Shown here one piece after another: positions 38,353 to 47,998 of a DNA stretch of 64,000 nucleotides (positions are counted from its first letter, which is position 1; every line of letters starts with the position of its first letter). The stretch comes from Sedimentibacter acidaminivorans (GTDB lineage Bacteria > Bacillota > Clostridia > Tissierellales > Sedimentibacteraceae), in NCBI RefSeq assembly GCF_017873955.1, contig NZ_JAGGKS010000009.1, forward strand, positions 124,001-188,000, read 5' to 3'. The translations under genes and the position numbers were made by a program. The notes under the pieces were generated by a model. That model was not told where the DNA came from. It was given only the letters and a program-made list of their open reading frames with translations, and ran no database searches.

Positions 38353-39354
38353 ATGAAAAAGATAATATGTATATTGTTAATAGCTGTTTTAGCATTAACA
38401 TCATGCTCAGGAAAAGAAAATAATCAAGGTTCAACTGGAACTTCTGATAATAAGGAAAAAGTACGAATTGTTCTTGACTGGACCCCTAATACAAACCATA
38501 CTGGATTATATGTTGCACAAGCAAAAGGATTCTTTGATACAGCAGGATTTGAAGTAGAAATTATGCAGCCACCAGAAGGAAGTACGACATCTTTAATTGG
38601 ATCTGGTGGAGCAGAGTTTGGTATTAGTTTTCAAGATACATTAGCACCTGCTTTTGCATCTGATAATCCTATGCCAGTTACAACTGTAGCAACTATTATT
38701 CAACACAATACTTCTGGAATAGTATCTTTAAAAGATACCGGTATTGATACTCCATCTAAATTAGCTGGTCACTCATATGCTACATGGGATTCACCAATTG
38801 AGCTTGCAATTATAAAAAAGATTGTGGAAGATGATGGTGGAAGTTTTGATGATATTAAATTAATTCCAAATACAGTAACTGATGTAGTAACTGCGCTTCA
38901 AACAGATATAGAATCAGTTTGGGTATACTATGCTTGGGACGGAATTGCAACAGAAGTTGCAAATCTTGATACAAACTATTTAAATTTTGCAGACTTTGGC
39001 AAAGAACTCGACTACTATAATCCAGTTATTATAGCAAATAATGATTATCTTAAAAACAATCCAGACCAAGCTAAAAAAGTATTAAATGCAATAAAACAAG
39101 GTTATGAATATGCCATAGAAAATCCTGATGAAGCAGCTGACATATTGTTGGAAGAAGTGCCTGAATTGGACGAAAAGCTTGTAAAAGCTAGTCAAAACTG
39201 GTTAGCAGGACAATATAAAGCAGAGGTTGAACAATGGGGTTACATTGACCCAGCTAGATGGGATGCTTTCTATGCTTGGTTGTTTGAAAATGGTTTGATA
39301 GAAAAGGAAATACCTGCTGGAACAGGCTTTACTAACGAATTTTTATCAGAATAA
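38353..39354 (+). CDS. NMT1/THI5-like substrate-binding lipoprotein (ThiY-like)
   Basis: An extracytoplasmic solute-binding protein of 333 residues. The lipobox is LALTSC, with Cys about residue 18. The mature domain has the NMT1/THI5 features RIVLDWTPNTNHTGLYVAQA and GSGGAEFGISFQDTLAPAFA. Homologues bind formylaminopyrimidine or HMP, and the TPP riboswitch upstream supports a thiamine precursor. Confidence 0.92.
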   Translation: MKKIICILLIAVLALTSCSGKENNQGSTGTSDNKEKVRIVLDWTPNTNHTGLYVAQAKGFFDTAGFEVEIMQPPEGSTTSLIGSGGAEFGISFQDTLAPAFASDNPMPVTTVATIIQHNTSGIVSLKDTGIDTPSKLAGHSYATWDSPIELAIIKKIVEDDGGSFDDIKLIPNTVTDVVTALQTDIESVWVYYAWDGIATEVANLDTNYLNFADFGKELDYYNPVIIANNDYLKNNPDQAKKVLNAIKQGYEYAIENPDEAADILLEEVPELDEKLVKASQNWLAGQYKAEVEQWGYIDPARWDAFYAWLFENGLIEKEIPAGTGFTNEFLSE

Positions 39355-39378
39355 TTTTAAAATTGAAAGGATTTATAT

Positions 39379-40119
39379 ATGAAAAAGCTAACCGCTAATA
39401 ATATCACTGTCAGCTATGATGGAATAAAAATTATAGAAGATATTTCTATTGAATTAAATAAATATGAAATTGTATGCCTTTTAGGTATAAGCGGTGGTGG
39501 AAAAACTACATTATTCAATGTTATTTCAGGTTTATTAGTTCCTGATACTGGAAATGTTATATTAGATGGAGAAAATATTACTGGTCAAGCTGGAAAAACC
39601 AGTTACATGCTTCAAAAAGATTTGCTTCTACCTTTTAAAACAATTATAGATAATGTTTCTCTTCCTTTATTAATTAAAGGAATGAAAAAACAGACAGCAA
39701 GAGAAACTGCTTCGAAATACTTTGATGAGTTTGGTTTATCTGGAACTAACAAGAAGTACCCTCATCAATTATCAGGTGGAATGAGGCAAAGGGCAGCATT
39801 ACTTAGAACATATTTATTTTCAAACAAAGTCGCATTGCTAGATGAACCATTTAGTGCGCTTGATACAATTACAAAAAGTAGTATGCACCAGTGGTATTTA
39901 GATATAATGGAACAAATTAAGCTTTCAACGCTATTCATTACTCATGATATTGATGAAGCTATTTTATTATCAGATCGAATTTACATTTTGTCTGGAAAAC
40001 CTGGGAAAATAGTAGATGAAATTAAAATTAAAGAATCAAAACCTAGAAATAAAGATTTTATTGTAAGCGAAGAGTTTATGAACTATAAAAGACATATTTT
40101 AAAAGTATTAGAACAATAA
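39379..40119 (+). CDS. ABC transporter ATP-binding protein (ThiZ-like)
   Basis: The energising subunit, 246 residues. Walker A is GISGGGKTT, the Q-loop is MLQKDLLLPF, the signature LSGGMRQR, Walker B ALLDEPFSALD, and the switch His is in FITHDIDEA. Last gene of the TPP-regulated operon, ended by a strong hairpin eight bases later. Confidence 0.93.
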   Translation: MKKLTANNITVSYDGIKIIEDISIELNKYEIVCLLGISGGGKTTLFNVISGLLVPDTGNVILDGENITGQAGKTSYMLQKDLLLPFKTIIDNVSLPLLIKGMKKQTARETASKYFDEFGLSGTNKKYPHQLSGGMRQRAALLRTYLFSNKVALLDEPFSALDTITKSSMHQWYLDIMEQIKLSTLFITHDIDEAILLSDRIYILSGKPGKIVDEIKIKESKPRNKDFIVSEEFMNYKRHILKVLEQ

Positions 40120-40126
40120 AACAACT

Positions 40127-40168
40127 AAAAAGCAGTAAAGATATGGAGTATATCTTTACTGCTTTTTA
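40127..40168 (+). terminator. Terminator of the thiamine transport operon
   Basis: AAAAAGCAGTAAAGATA / TATCTTTACTGCTTTTT with a short loop. Confidence 0.9.
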
Positions 40169-40245
40169 ATTATACCAATATATCACATAATGTAAATTGA
40201 CCTAATAATTAGAGCATAAAGTAATTATCATTATAAGCAACGGTA

Positions 40246-40272
40246 ACCTTTATCAAAATTCTACATAAAATA
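40246..40272 (+). promoter_or_regulatory. Candidate sigma-K promoter of dpaAB
   Basis: AC (40246-40247), 16 bases, then CATAAAATA (40264-40272), matching the late mother-cell pattern AC-N16-CATANNNTA. In Bacillus the dipicolinate synthase genes are transcribed by sigma-K. Confidence 0.55.
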
Positions 40273-40302
40273 CAAGAAAATTGTAAAGCAAAAGGAGGCC
40301 TC

Positions 40303-41193
40303 ATGCATTTTCAATATGATGCTGCCATAATCGGCGGTGATCTAAGACAAATTTATTTAGCTTATATTTTAGAAAAAAACGGTTATAAGATAATCACTTT
40401 TGGACTAAATTATATTATTCCGAACTTTAACCTAAACTTTACAAGCTCTTACGAACAAGCAATGTCATCAAGCAATACAATTATTTCACCTATTCCTTTT
40501 TCAAGAGATAAAATTTATATTACTGGTCTAGAAAATAATACTTCTAATGATAATAATAAGTTATCTGTAGAAGCATTTTTAAAAAACCTACAACATGATC
40601 ATTATTTAATTGGAGGTAATATTTATAATGAAGTTATTGATATCTGCTCAAATGAGAACATCCCCTACTTTGATTTAATGAAAAACGAAGATATTGCACT
40701 ACTAAATGCAATCGCAACAGCAGAAGGTACTATAGCAGAGGCAATATATAAAAGTAGCATTAATCTTCACAATAGTAATGCTTTAGTTTTAGGTTATGGC
40801 AAATGCGGAAAAGTATTAGCATCAAAATTACAAGCAATTGGGGTTAACGTCACAGTTGCCGCTAGAAAAAAAAATGCATTAGTAGAAGCATATACTAATT
40901 GCATCGAAGGCATAAAACTTTATAAGATAAAATCAGAAATCAAAAATTTTAATTTTATTTTCAATACAGTACCCTCTCTTATCTTGGATGAAAAACTGCT
41001 TTTATCTATATCTCCCGAAACTACAATTATAGATATTGCATCCCAACCTGGTGGAGTTGATTATGAAACAGCAAAAAATCTTAATTTAAATGCACATTTA
41101 TGCTTAGGTATTCCAGGTAAAATATCACCAAAGTCTTCTGCTGAAATTTTAGCAGATGTTATTTTGCCAATCTTAAAAGAAAGGAAAGATTAA
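40303..41193 (+). CDS. dpaA: Dipicolinate synthase subunit A
   Basis: With DpaB it makes dipicolinic acid in the mother cell for uptake into the spore core. The 296 residues have a Rossmann-type N-terminal segment (AAIIGGDLRQIYLAYIL) and a C-terminal nucleotide-binding domain (ALVLGYGKCGKVLASKL). FNTVPSLILDEKLL and DIASQPGGVDYETAK are typical of SpoVFA. AAAGGAGG precedes the ATG. Two-gene operon with dpaB. Confidence 0.93.
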   Translation: MHFQYDAAIIGGDLRQIYLAYILEKNGYKIITFGLNYIIPNFNLNFTSSYEQAMSSSNTIISPIPFSRDKIYITGLENNTSNDNNKLSVEAFLKNLQHDHYLIGGNIYNEVIDICSNENIPYFDLMKNEDIALLNAIATAEGTIAEAIYKSSINLHNSNALVLGYGKCGKVLASKLQAIGVNVTVAARKKNALVEAYTNCIEGIKLYKIKSEIKNFNFIFNTVPSLILDEKLLLSISPETTIIDIASQPGGVDYETAKNLNLNAHLCLGIPGKISPKSSAEILADVILPILKERKD

Positions 41194-41194
41194 A

Positions 41195-41773
41195 TTGATA
41201 TTATCAGGTAAAAATATAGGAATTGGTATTACTGGTTCCTTTTGTACTTTTGATAAAATAATACCCCAAATTGTAAAATTAGTTGAACAAGGAGCAAATG
41301 TATATCCAGTTTTATCTAGCAATGCAAAGTCTATTGACAGTAGATTTGGAGATGCAAAAGATTTTATTGAAATAATATTTGATATTACAAGAAATAAATT
41401 AATTACTACAATTGAAGATGCAGAACCAATAGGTCCAAATAATATGTTTGATATTTTTTTAATAGCGCCCTGTACTGGTAACACAATGGCAAAGCTAAGT
41501 AGTGGAATAACTGATACCCCTGTTTTAATGGCGGCCAAATCTCACCTTAGAGTCAATAAGCCTGTTATAATTTCTATTTCAACAAATGATGCACTTGGAT
41601 TGAATTTTAAAAATATAGCTAACCTCTACAATACAAAAAATATTTTTTTTGTTCCATTTGGGCAAGATAACTACAAAACAAAACCTAATTCAATGGTAGC
41701 TAATATTGATAAAATCGTTCCAACATTAGAAATGGCTTTAGAAGGTAAACAGATTCAACCTGTTATTTGTTAG
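41195..41773 (+). CDS. dpaB: Dipicolinate synthase subunit B
   Basis: A flavoprotein-fold subunit (192 residues) of the SpoVFB type. GIGITGSFCTFDKIIPQIVK resembles the UbiX/flavoprotein start, APCTGNTMAKLSSGITDTPV is the conserved phosphate loop, and the C-terminal FFVPFGQDNYKTKPNSMVAN is family-specific. A TTG start one base after the dpaA stop, with AAGGAAAG upstream, implies coupled translation. Confidence 0.93.
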   Translation: MILSGKNIGIGITGSFCTFDKIIPQIVKLVEQGANVYPVLSSNAKSIDSRFGDAKDFIEIIFDITRNKLITTIEDAEPIGPNNMFDIFLIAPCTGNTMAKLSSGITDTPVLMAAKSHLRVNKPVIISISTNDALGLNFKNIANLYNTKNIFFVPFGQDNYKTKPNSMVANIDKIVPTLEMALEGKQIQPVIC

Positions 41774-41791
41774 TATACGCATATTTTAAGT

Positions 41792-41830
41792 AATCGCTGT
41801 AATTCAATTATTGAGTTTACAGTGATTTTA
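41792..41830 (+). terminator. Terminator of dpaAB
   Basis: AATCGCTGTAA / TTACAGTGATT stem (one G-T pair) followed by TTACTGTTTT. Confidence 0.7.
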
Positions 41831-41915
41831 CTGTTTTCCCAAATATTCTATTGTTTATTTTATTAATATACTATATAATCATAGCTAGATAGCAGTTGAA
41901 ATTAGGGGGTATATT

Positions 41916-42587
41916 TTGAATGATTTTTTTGCAAGAACCATTAAATTAATACTTGGATTATTTCTTTATGCTCTTGGATTGGTATTCAGCATCAATGCAA
42001 ATATTGGTCTTGCACCATGGGATGCCTTCACAATTGGTGTATCTCGTGTATCTGGTATGTCATATGGAATAGTTAGCATTATCACCGGCATCTTAATTCT
42101 GTTTATCGTTGTGAAATTTTTAAAAGAAAAAATCGGTATAGGCACTATTTTAAACACTGTACTTATAGGTGTATTTGTAGATATACTACAGTACTCAAAT
42201 TTAATACCTTACATGACCAATTTTTTTCTAGGGATATTAATGCTCTTATGCGGACAATTTGTTGTTAGTTTAGCATCGTACTTCTATATAAGTACAGGTT
42301 TTGGTTGTGGCCCTAGAGATTCACTGATGGTTGGACTTAGCAAAAAGTTTACAAGTATTCCAATTGGTGCTATACGTGGAGGAATAGAAGGAACTGTTCT
42401 TCTAATAGGATGGTTTCTAGGCGCTAAAGTCGGATTAGGAACAGTCATTGCAGTTTTTGGAATGGGTTTTATCATTCAAACTACTTTTAAGTTATTAAAT
42501 TTTGATGTTAAATCTATAGTTCATGAAAGTATATTTCAAACAGCAATAAATTTTAAATTATATTTATGTAAAGTTGAACCTAAATAA
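41916..42587 (+). CDS. YczE/YitT-like membrane protein
   Basis: A 223-residue membrane protein with five or six helices. The repeated motifs ANIGLAPWDAFTIGVS and STGFGCGPRDSLMVGLSKK are characteristic of the YczE/YyaS family. Function is not established; YczE affects lipopeptide synthesis in Bacillus. The TTG start follows TAGGGGG; the nearby ATG is out of frame. Monocistronic, facing the betaine transporter across a terminator. Confidence 0.82.
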   Translation: MNDFFARTIKLILGLFLYALGLVFSINANIGLAPWDAFTIGVSRVSGMSYGIVSIITGILILFIVVKFLKEKIGIGTILNTVLIGVFVDILQYSNLIPYMTNFFLGILMLLCGQFVVSLASYFYISTGFGCGPRDSLMVGLSKKFTSIPIGAIRGGIEGTVLLIGWFLGAKVGLGTVIAVFGMGFIIQTTFKLLNFDVKSIVHESIFQTAINFKLYLCKVEPK

Positions 42588-42618
42588 TATATATCCAATA
42601 TTGAATATTTCATCAATT

Positions 42619-42659
42619 ATAAAAGGCTATACATTTAAAATAAATGTATAGCCTTTTAT
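42619..42659. terminator. Bidirectional terminator
   Basis: ATAAAAGGCTATACATTTA / TAAATGTATAGCCTTTTAT, a nearly perfect 19-base stem between convergent genes. Confidence 0.92.
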
Positions 42660-42677
42660 ACGCATTACTTACTCAAT

Positions 42678-43946
42678 CTATACCATAGAAGAAAGCACAG
42701 ATGTTTTAGTTACAATTCCTCTTAGTACATTATCATCATTTACGACAGCAATTGGAAAACTAGCTTCCACTGCAAGTGGTAAAACATCATTAATTAAAGT
42801 ATCCTCAGTTGTAGTTACAGTATCACCAATTATAAAATCAAACAAAGGTAAATTTTCTTTATTTGCTTTGATTGCTGAATCAATTGTGATAACACCCTTA
42901 AATCTCATCTTACCATCTACCGCATATGCGCTAGATACAGAATTTTGTCTCATTTCACGTATTGCATTAATGGCTGAATCCTTTTCTCGTACAAGGCATG
43001 ATGGTGTAATCATAATATGCTTAACACTTAATACTCTTGTTTTATCTGCACTATCAATAAATCTCTTGACATAGTCATCAGCTGGATTTGCAGACATGTT
43101 TTCTGGTGTATCTATTTGAATAACCTTACCATCCCTCATTATTGCTACGGTATCACCAAGCTTAAATGCTTCATTAATATCGTGTGTAATAAATATTACG
43201 GTTTTTTCTAATTTTCGCTGAATAGATAATAATTCAAACTGCATATCCTTTCTTACTAGTGGGTCAAGAGCAGAGAAGGGTTCATCCATTAATAATACTT
43301 CCGGATCATTTGCTAATGCTCTAGCTAGTCCAACTCTTTGTTTCATACCACCTGAAAGGCTTGTAATCAAATTGTTTTCCCAGCCTTCAAGACCTACAAG
43401 TTTTGTCATATCCGTGGCCTTTTTTTGTCTTTCATCTTTAGGTACACCTTTAACCTCTAATCCATATGCTACATTGTCCATTACACTTCTGTGAGACATT
43501 AAGCCAAAATTCTGAAATACCATTGATATTTTATTTCTCCTAAACTCTAACAACTCTTTTTTATCAAGCTTTTCTACTTCTTTATTCTCGTAAGTTATTT
43601 TGCCTGATGTTGGTTTTAAAAGACGATTAAAACATCTAACCAATGTAGATTTTCCCGATCCAGATAACCCTATTATAACGAAAATTTCACCACGCTTAAT
43701 TTTCATAGATACATCCCAAAGTGCTATTGTAACACCTGTTTTCTTTAGTACCTCTTCTTTTTCAGCGCCTTCTTTCATCATTTTAGTAGCTTCTTTTTTA
43801 TTCATTCCATATAACTTAGATACATTACTTACTTCTATTATATTTTCTGCATCTCTAGCTTCAACAACATTATTAATATTTATATCTTCACTTAAAGAAT
43901 TTATTTTATTAGTTTCATTAATATCCTTAGCTTGTTTGTTTTCCAT
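42678..43946 (-). CDS. opuAA: Glycine betaine/proline ABC transporter ATP-binding protein with CBS domains
   Basis: The ATPase of an osmoprotectant importer, 422 residues. A hydrophilic extension of about 35 residues precedes the ABC domain. The domain has the betaine-specific LYGMNKKEA segment, Walker A GLSGSGKST, signature LSGGMKQR and Walker B LLMDEPFSALDPLVRKDM. Two CBS domains (about 300-422), the ionic-strength sensors in OpuA, follow. The start overlaps the permease stop by one base. Last gene of the operon. Confidence 0.93.
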   Translation of the reverse strand: MENKQAKDINETNKINSLSEDININNVVEARDAENIIEVSNVSKLYGMNKKEATKMMKEGAEKEEVLKKTGVTIALWDVSMKIKRGEIFVIIGLSGSGKSTLVRCFNRLLKPTSGKITYENKEVEKLDKKELLEFRRNKISMVFQNFGLMSHRSVMDNVAYGLEVKGVPKDERQKKATDMTKLVGLEGWENNLITSLSGGMKQRVGLARALANDPEVLLMDEPFSALDPLVRKDMQFELLSIQRKLEKTVIFITHDINEAFKLGDTVAIMRDGKVIQIDTPENMSANPADDYVKRFIDSADKTRVLSVKHIMITPSCLVREKDSAINAIREMRQNSVSSAYAVDGKMRFKGVITIDSAIKANKENLPLFDFIIGDTVTTTEDTLINDVLPLAVEASFPIAVVNDDNVLRGIVTKTSVLSSMV

Positions 43947-44812
43947 TATTCAATCACCTCACTATTCTTAATTAATCCTTGTGTAAGGCGGTCGAGTATT
44001 ATTGCAACCATAACTATTGCAACGCCTGGCAACAGTGCTTTACCCATTTCTACTCTATTTGTTGCAAGTAATATTTCTAATCCTAATCCTTCTGCACCTA
44101 TTAAAGCACATGTAACAACCATAGACATTGCCATCATAATGGTTTGATTTACGCCTGTCATAATAGTAGGTATCGCTTGAGGAATTTGAACTTTTACAAG
44201 AGCTTGCATCCTTGTAGAGCCAAAAGCTATAGCAGCTTCCTTTACTTCTGGATCTACGTGCATTATACCATGACTTGTCATTCTAACCATTGGTACTACT
44301 GAATATATAGTAGTTGCTAATAATGCGGGGGTTGATCCTGTACTAAATAAAATAACTGCTGGCACCAAATATACAAAAGTAGGCATTGTTTGCATTAAAT
44401 CTAATATTGGCCTAATAACTTTTTCTGCACGTTTACTCATAGCAATAAATATTCCTAGTGGAAAACCAATTGCTAATGATAAAGTTACAGAAGCAATTAC
44501 AATGCTTAGTGTTGCAATCATGTGTGTCCACAGTCCACTGCTTCCTATGAAAATAAGCATAGCCCCGAACATTAGTCCCACATATACTTTTTTACTTATT
44601 CGATACCCCAAATATGCAATTATCAACACTAGTATAAACCAAGGAATCATGGTTAATAACCAATTGATTCCTTTAATGGAGTCTATAATGACAGATTTAA
44701 TTGCACTAAGTATTTCACGGTTATTTCTACTAAATAGTTTAACCGCATCATCTATTGTCGATCCCAAATTAAATTGCCATGATTCTGGAAACGAAAAAAT
44801 GTAATTATCCAA
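43946..44812 (-). CDS. opuAB: Glycine betaine ABC transporter permease
   Basis: A 288-residue ProW-type permease with about seven helices. FPLGIFIAMSKRAEKVIRPI and the EAA loop EAAIAFGSTRMQALVKVQIP identify the binding-protein-dependent transporter domain. NQTIMMAMSMVVTCALIGAE is the conserved closing segment. It lies between the binding protein and ATPase genes. Confidence 0.93.
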   Translation of the reverse strand: MDNYIFSFPESWQFNLGSTIDDAVKLFSRNNREILSAIKSVIIDSIKGINWLLTMIPWFILVLIIAYLGYRISKKVYVGLMFGAMLIFIGSSGLWTHMIATLSIVIASVTLSLAIGFPLGIFIAMSKRAEKVIRPILDLMQTMPTFVYLVPAVILFSTGSTPALLATTIYSVVPMVRMTSHGIMHVDPEVKEAAIAFGSTRMQALVKVQIPQAIPTIMTGVNQTIMMAMSMVVTCALIGAEGLGLEILLATNRVEMGKALLPGVAIVMVAIILDRLTQGLIKNSEVIE

Positions 44813-44844
44813 TTATGTCAAATCTCCTTTCATGAATAGTTAGA

Positions 44845-45885
44845 CTAAAGTATTGCACGAACTTTATCTGCTTTATCTTTTGGTAACCATTCATCTAATA
44901 AATTGTCATGTTCCTTCAATAACCATTTTGCGGCTTCTTCATGAGTAGCTTTTGTTTCATCAAGATATGCTAATGCCTCACTTATTACAGCACTCCCAGT
45001 TTTGTATTTTGTAAAAAACTCAAGCAATTCAGGTGCCTTTTCAGCAAAATTCCTGCTAGTTACAATTTTAAGTTCCTGTGATGGATATGCACATTTTCCT
45101 TCAATATATAAATCTGGATCATAAGGTGCATCCTCAAGCAATACTATATCCAATTTACCACTAACCCAAGTTGGTTCATAGCAATACCCAACCCATGGTT
45201 CGCCTAAATTATATGCTGATACTAATGATGCAAATAAAGTAGCTTCACTACCTAATCTTGTGTATTTGTACATTTCATCTAAACCATAGTATTCATATTT
45301 TTTGTAAAGAATTTCATCTGCCATCCAGCCTGGAATTCCACCATAGATACGTCCCATTGATTCATCTTCGTCATCTGGAAAAAGATCTGCATATTTTTTT
45401 AAATCTTCAACTGTTTTTAAATCTGGAGCCATTGGCTCTATACCACGTTCAGCATCTCCTTCAATAACATATCTAGGAACATATACTCCCTGGTTGCTAT
45501 CCGGAACTAAAACTCCTATATCAACAACATCTCCATTAGCTAAATCATCAGGATAACTAACAACATTGTCTGTCCAACTTTCAATATCAATATCAATATC
45601 GCCCGATACTAATGCCTGCCAGTTCATAGTAGATGAACCTGTTGAAGTCTCAAACGTATATCCTTCATAAGCATTTTCAACTATTAATTTAGCTATTTCA
45701 TTATGTAACATTTGGCTATCCCAACCATTACCTGTTGCAATAATATTTACAGGGTCCTTATTCTCCTCTTTTTGTTGTTCATTTGCTTGTCCATCTGGTT
45801 GCTCTGTAGCTGTCTCTTTTGAACAGCCTGTAAACATAAACACAGAAATAACAAGTACCATTAGTAATGCTAATACTTTTTTCAT
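44845..45885 (-). CDS. opuAC: Glycine betaine-binding lipoprotein
   Basis: The extracytoplasmic binding protein of the betaine importer. A lipobox (FMFTGCSKE) follows a short hydrophobic signal. Aromatic residues for quaternary-amine binding are in NGWDSQMLHNE, DIESWTDNV and GEPWVGYCYEPTWV. The ATG at 45885 (346 aa) is used, because GGAGG lies seven bases before it; the ATG at 45897 contains that very site. First gene of the operon. Confidence 0.93.
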   Translation of the reverse strand: MKKVLALLMVLVISVFMFTGCSKETATEQPDGQANEQQKEENKDPVNIIATGNGWDSQMLHNEIAKLIVENAYEGYTFETSTGSSTMNWQALVSGDIDIDIESWTDNVVSYPDDLANGDVVDIGVLVPDSNQGVYVPRYVIEGDAERGIEPMAPDLKTVEDLKKYADLFPDDEDESMGRIYGGIPGWMADEILYKKYEYYGLDEMYKYTRLGSEATLFASLVSAYNLGEPWVGYCYEPTWVSGKLDIVLLEDAPYDPDLYIEGKCAYPSQELKIVTSRNFAEKAPELLEFFTKYKTGSAVISEALAYLDETKATHEEAAKWLLKEHDNLLDEWLPKDKADKVRAIL

Positions 45886-46186
45886 ACTTTCCTCCATTAG
45901 TTTTATTTATTTTTATTATCGAAACCAAGAAAAGGTTAACAATAATCCCAATTAATGGGCTTGTTAAACGAAAACATTTGCTTGTATAAACAAACATTTT
46001 ATTTTTTACATTTAGTCGTAATTATTAAAAGACAATAAACATATTTAGTAATATGTTTTGCTTATCTTTTTATTTTATCACTGTTTAATAAAATAGAATT
46101 TGTGATACATTAATAATTTATAATTAATGTAATAAATAAGGTTTTAAGAATATCTTAATATACTTGTTCACTACCTTTTAATTAAC

Positions 46187-46202
46187 AAGAATAAAGGTCA
46201 AA
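46187..46202 (+). repeat. 16-base inverted repeat, arm 1
   Basis: AAGAATAAAGGTCAAA, repeated perfectly on the opposite strand at 46517-46532. Both lie in the 712-base gap upstream of the betaine operon. That gap is otherwise AT-rich without a gene and presumably contains the osmoregulated promoter. A shorter palindrome (ATTGTA / TACAAT) lies near 46260-46280. Confidence 0.7.
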
Positions 46203-46516
46203 GTATATTTGATAGCTATGATATATTAAATATATAGGTCGATTATTAAGCTATATACAAATTGTATAAACTGTACAATTAATTATAACACAATATTTAT
46301 GCTTGTCAACTAAAACTTAGTTATGTCCAATCTTGTCTAAATTAGTAATGTGCATTTTAAGCCAATTTTTATTATCCGTTAACTTGTTAATTATATGTCA
46401 AAACACAAGCAAAAATATATGCCATTATTTTTTTATGCATATTTTTATTTTTATTCACCGCAATGTATTTAAATAATTTCATTAATTATTGAAACTAATT
46501 AATATTTTATTTTTAA

Positions 46517-46532
46517 TTTGACCTTTATTCTT
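46517..46532 (-). repeat. 16-base inverted repeat, arm 2
   Basis: Exact reverse complement of 46187-46202, about 315 bases away. Confidence 0.7.
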
Positions 46533-46559
46533 ATAATATTTTTGTAGATATAATTATAT

Positions 46560-46595
46560 AAAAACCTCCAAATTATGATTAAAATTTGGAGGTTT
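46560..46595 (-). terminator. Terminator of the transglutaminase-like gene
   Basis: AAACCTCCAAATT / AATTTGGAGGTTT. Read leftward it is followed by TTTATAT, 15 bases after the stop codon. Confidence 0.8.
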
Positions 46596-46609
46596 GATAT
46601 AATTTTTAT

Positions 46610-47968
46610 TTAAATCTGATGCATATCAATTAGTTCTAATTTTACTTTGAAATCTTCTCTCAACAATCCGTAGTCATCATATTCGCATTCTCCTACCTGA
46701 TTGTCATATGGGTCATATCTAAGATGTTTTTTTGGTGGATCGAATTCATGTTGAAATTCAGAAGCAGCTGGCATTCTAAATGGGTCTAAGTTTCCAAAAT
46801 AAAAATTCCAACTTTCCTTGTCACCCCTTCTATATGCACTTCCTCCAAATGAAGGATCTGCAAACAACCATCCATATGGTTCTATGTAAAATTCTGCCCA
46901 ATCATGGCAGCCCACATAATATGGAGTAACATATAATCCCGATTGCCATCTAGCTGGGATCCCAACATACCTGCACAAAGTTATAAACAACAGAGCTTGA
47001 ACTCCACAGTCACCCTTTAAGTTTAAAGCTGCATATTCTGGTATATTAGTAATAGTAAAATATTTCCTCATATATGAATACATTATTTTTGTAGTTATAA
47101 AGTCATAAATTTTTCTTGCCTTTATTAATGGGTTTGTTTCATCCCCAATTAATTCCTTGGCTAACTCTTTTATATACGGAGTAAACATAATATGTGGTGC
47201 ATGTTCCTCTGTATCAAAACTTGGTTGAATTTCATTAACTTTAGATTCATCTAAGTTAACATATTTCAAATAGTTTTCATATGTATATTCTACTGAAAAT
47301 TCATGATCATCTCTTAATTTTTCTTCAAAAAATGCTGTTCTTTGTGGGTAATCATGAGATGAAATATATTTAGCTTGAGTTTTTAATATATTTATATTTT
47401 TTACCTGTCTATAACCTATTGGTAAAGGTAGGTGAACTTTAATATTTTCATTTACCCTTGAATATTCTTTTTTAATCTTTAACGAAGTTCTTAAATGTAT
47501 AAAATAAGATACTTCACCTTTTTCCTTCATCATCTTTATATTATCAATCAAAAGTTGTTCTCTTTCTTCATTAGCTAATCGAGCATCTTTGTCAACTAAT
47601 CTTTTAACAATATCAGGTCTTGTTTTTAATAAGTTTCCATAAAAACTCTCGTTGAAATAAACCTTTCCATTAACTAAAATCCAATCCGCCGCACTCTCTT
47701 CTTGCAAAGTAATAAGTTCATCTTTAGCGAAATTTTTTACATTAGATTGCATTATGCTTAATGCTTCTTCAAAAGAGTATGGATACTCTCTCTGAATAAC
47801 TTTAATAATATTTTTTTCAATTTCTAATCGTTTTCTTAGAGCAAATGGAATTTCTTTTTTGAGTTTAAGGTCTATTAACCTTATTGTACCAATAAAATCG
47901 CCATTAGATTTCAATTTCAAAATATCCTCTGGCAAACTAACCTTTAAATATTCCAAATCATTATACAT
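46610..47968 (-). CDS. Transglutaminase-like domain protein
   Basis: A 452-residue protein with a C-terminal transglutaminase/cysteine-protease core (about 280-400). The Cys is in LKGDCGVQALLFITLCRYV, the His in GCHDWAEFYI and the Asp in LFADPSFGG, a complete triad. The N-terminal 270 residues are hydrophilic and partly helical, with no recognised domain. No signal peptide is visible, so it may be cytosolic. It lies 30 bases downstream of murA in the same direction and may share its transcript. Confidence 0.82.
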   Translation of the reverse strand: MYNDLEYLKVSLPEDILKLKSNGDFIGTIRLIDLKLKKEIPFALRKRLEIEKNIIKVIQREYPYSFEEALSIMQSNVKNFAKDELITLQEESAADWILVNGKVYFNESFYGNLLKTRPDIVKRLVDKDARLANEEREQLLIDNIKMMKEKGEVSYFIHLRTSLKIKKEYSRVNENIKVHLPLPIGYRQVKNINILKTQAKYISSHDYPQRTAFFEEKLRDDHEFSVEYTYENYLKYVNLDESKVNEIQPSFDTEEHAPHIMFTPYIKELAKELIGDETNPLIKARKIYDFITTKIMYSYMRKYFTITNIPEYAALNLKGDCGVQALLFITLCRYVGIPARWQSGLYVTPYYVGCHDWAEFYIEPYGWLFADPSFGGSAYRRGDKESWNFYFGNLDPFRMPAASEFQHEFDPPKKHLRYDPYDNQVGECEYDDYGLLREDFKVKLELIDMHQI

Positions 47969-47998
47969 ACAATCACCCCTGTTTATATAATATTAGTC

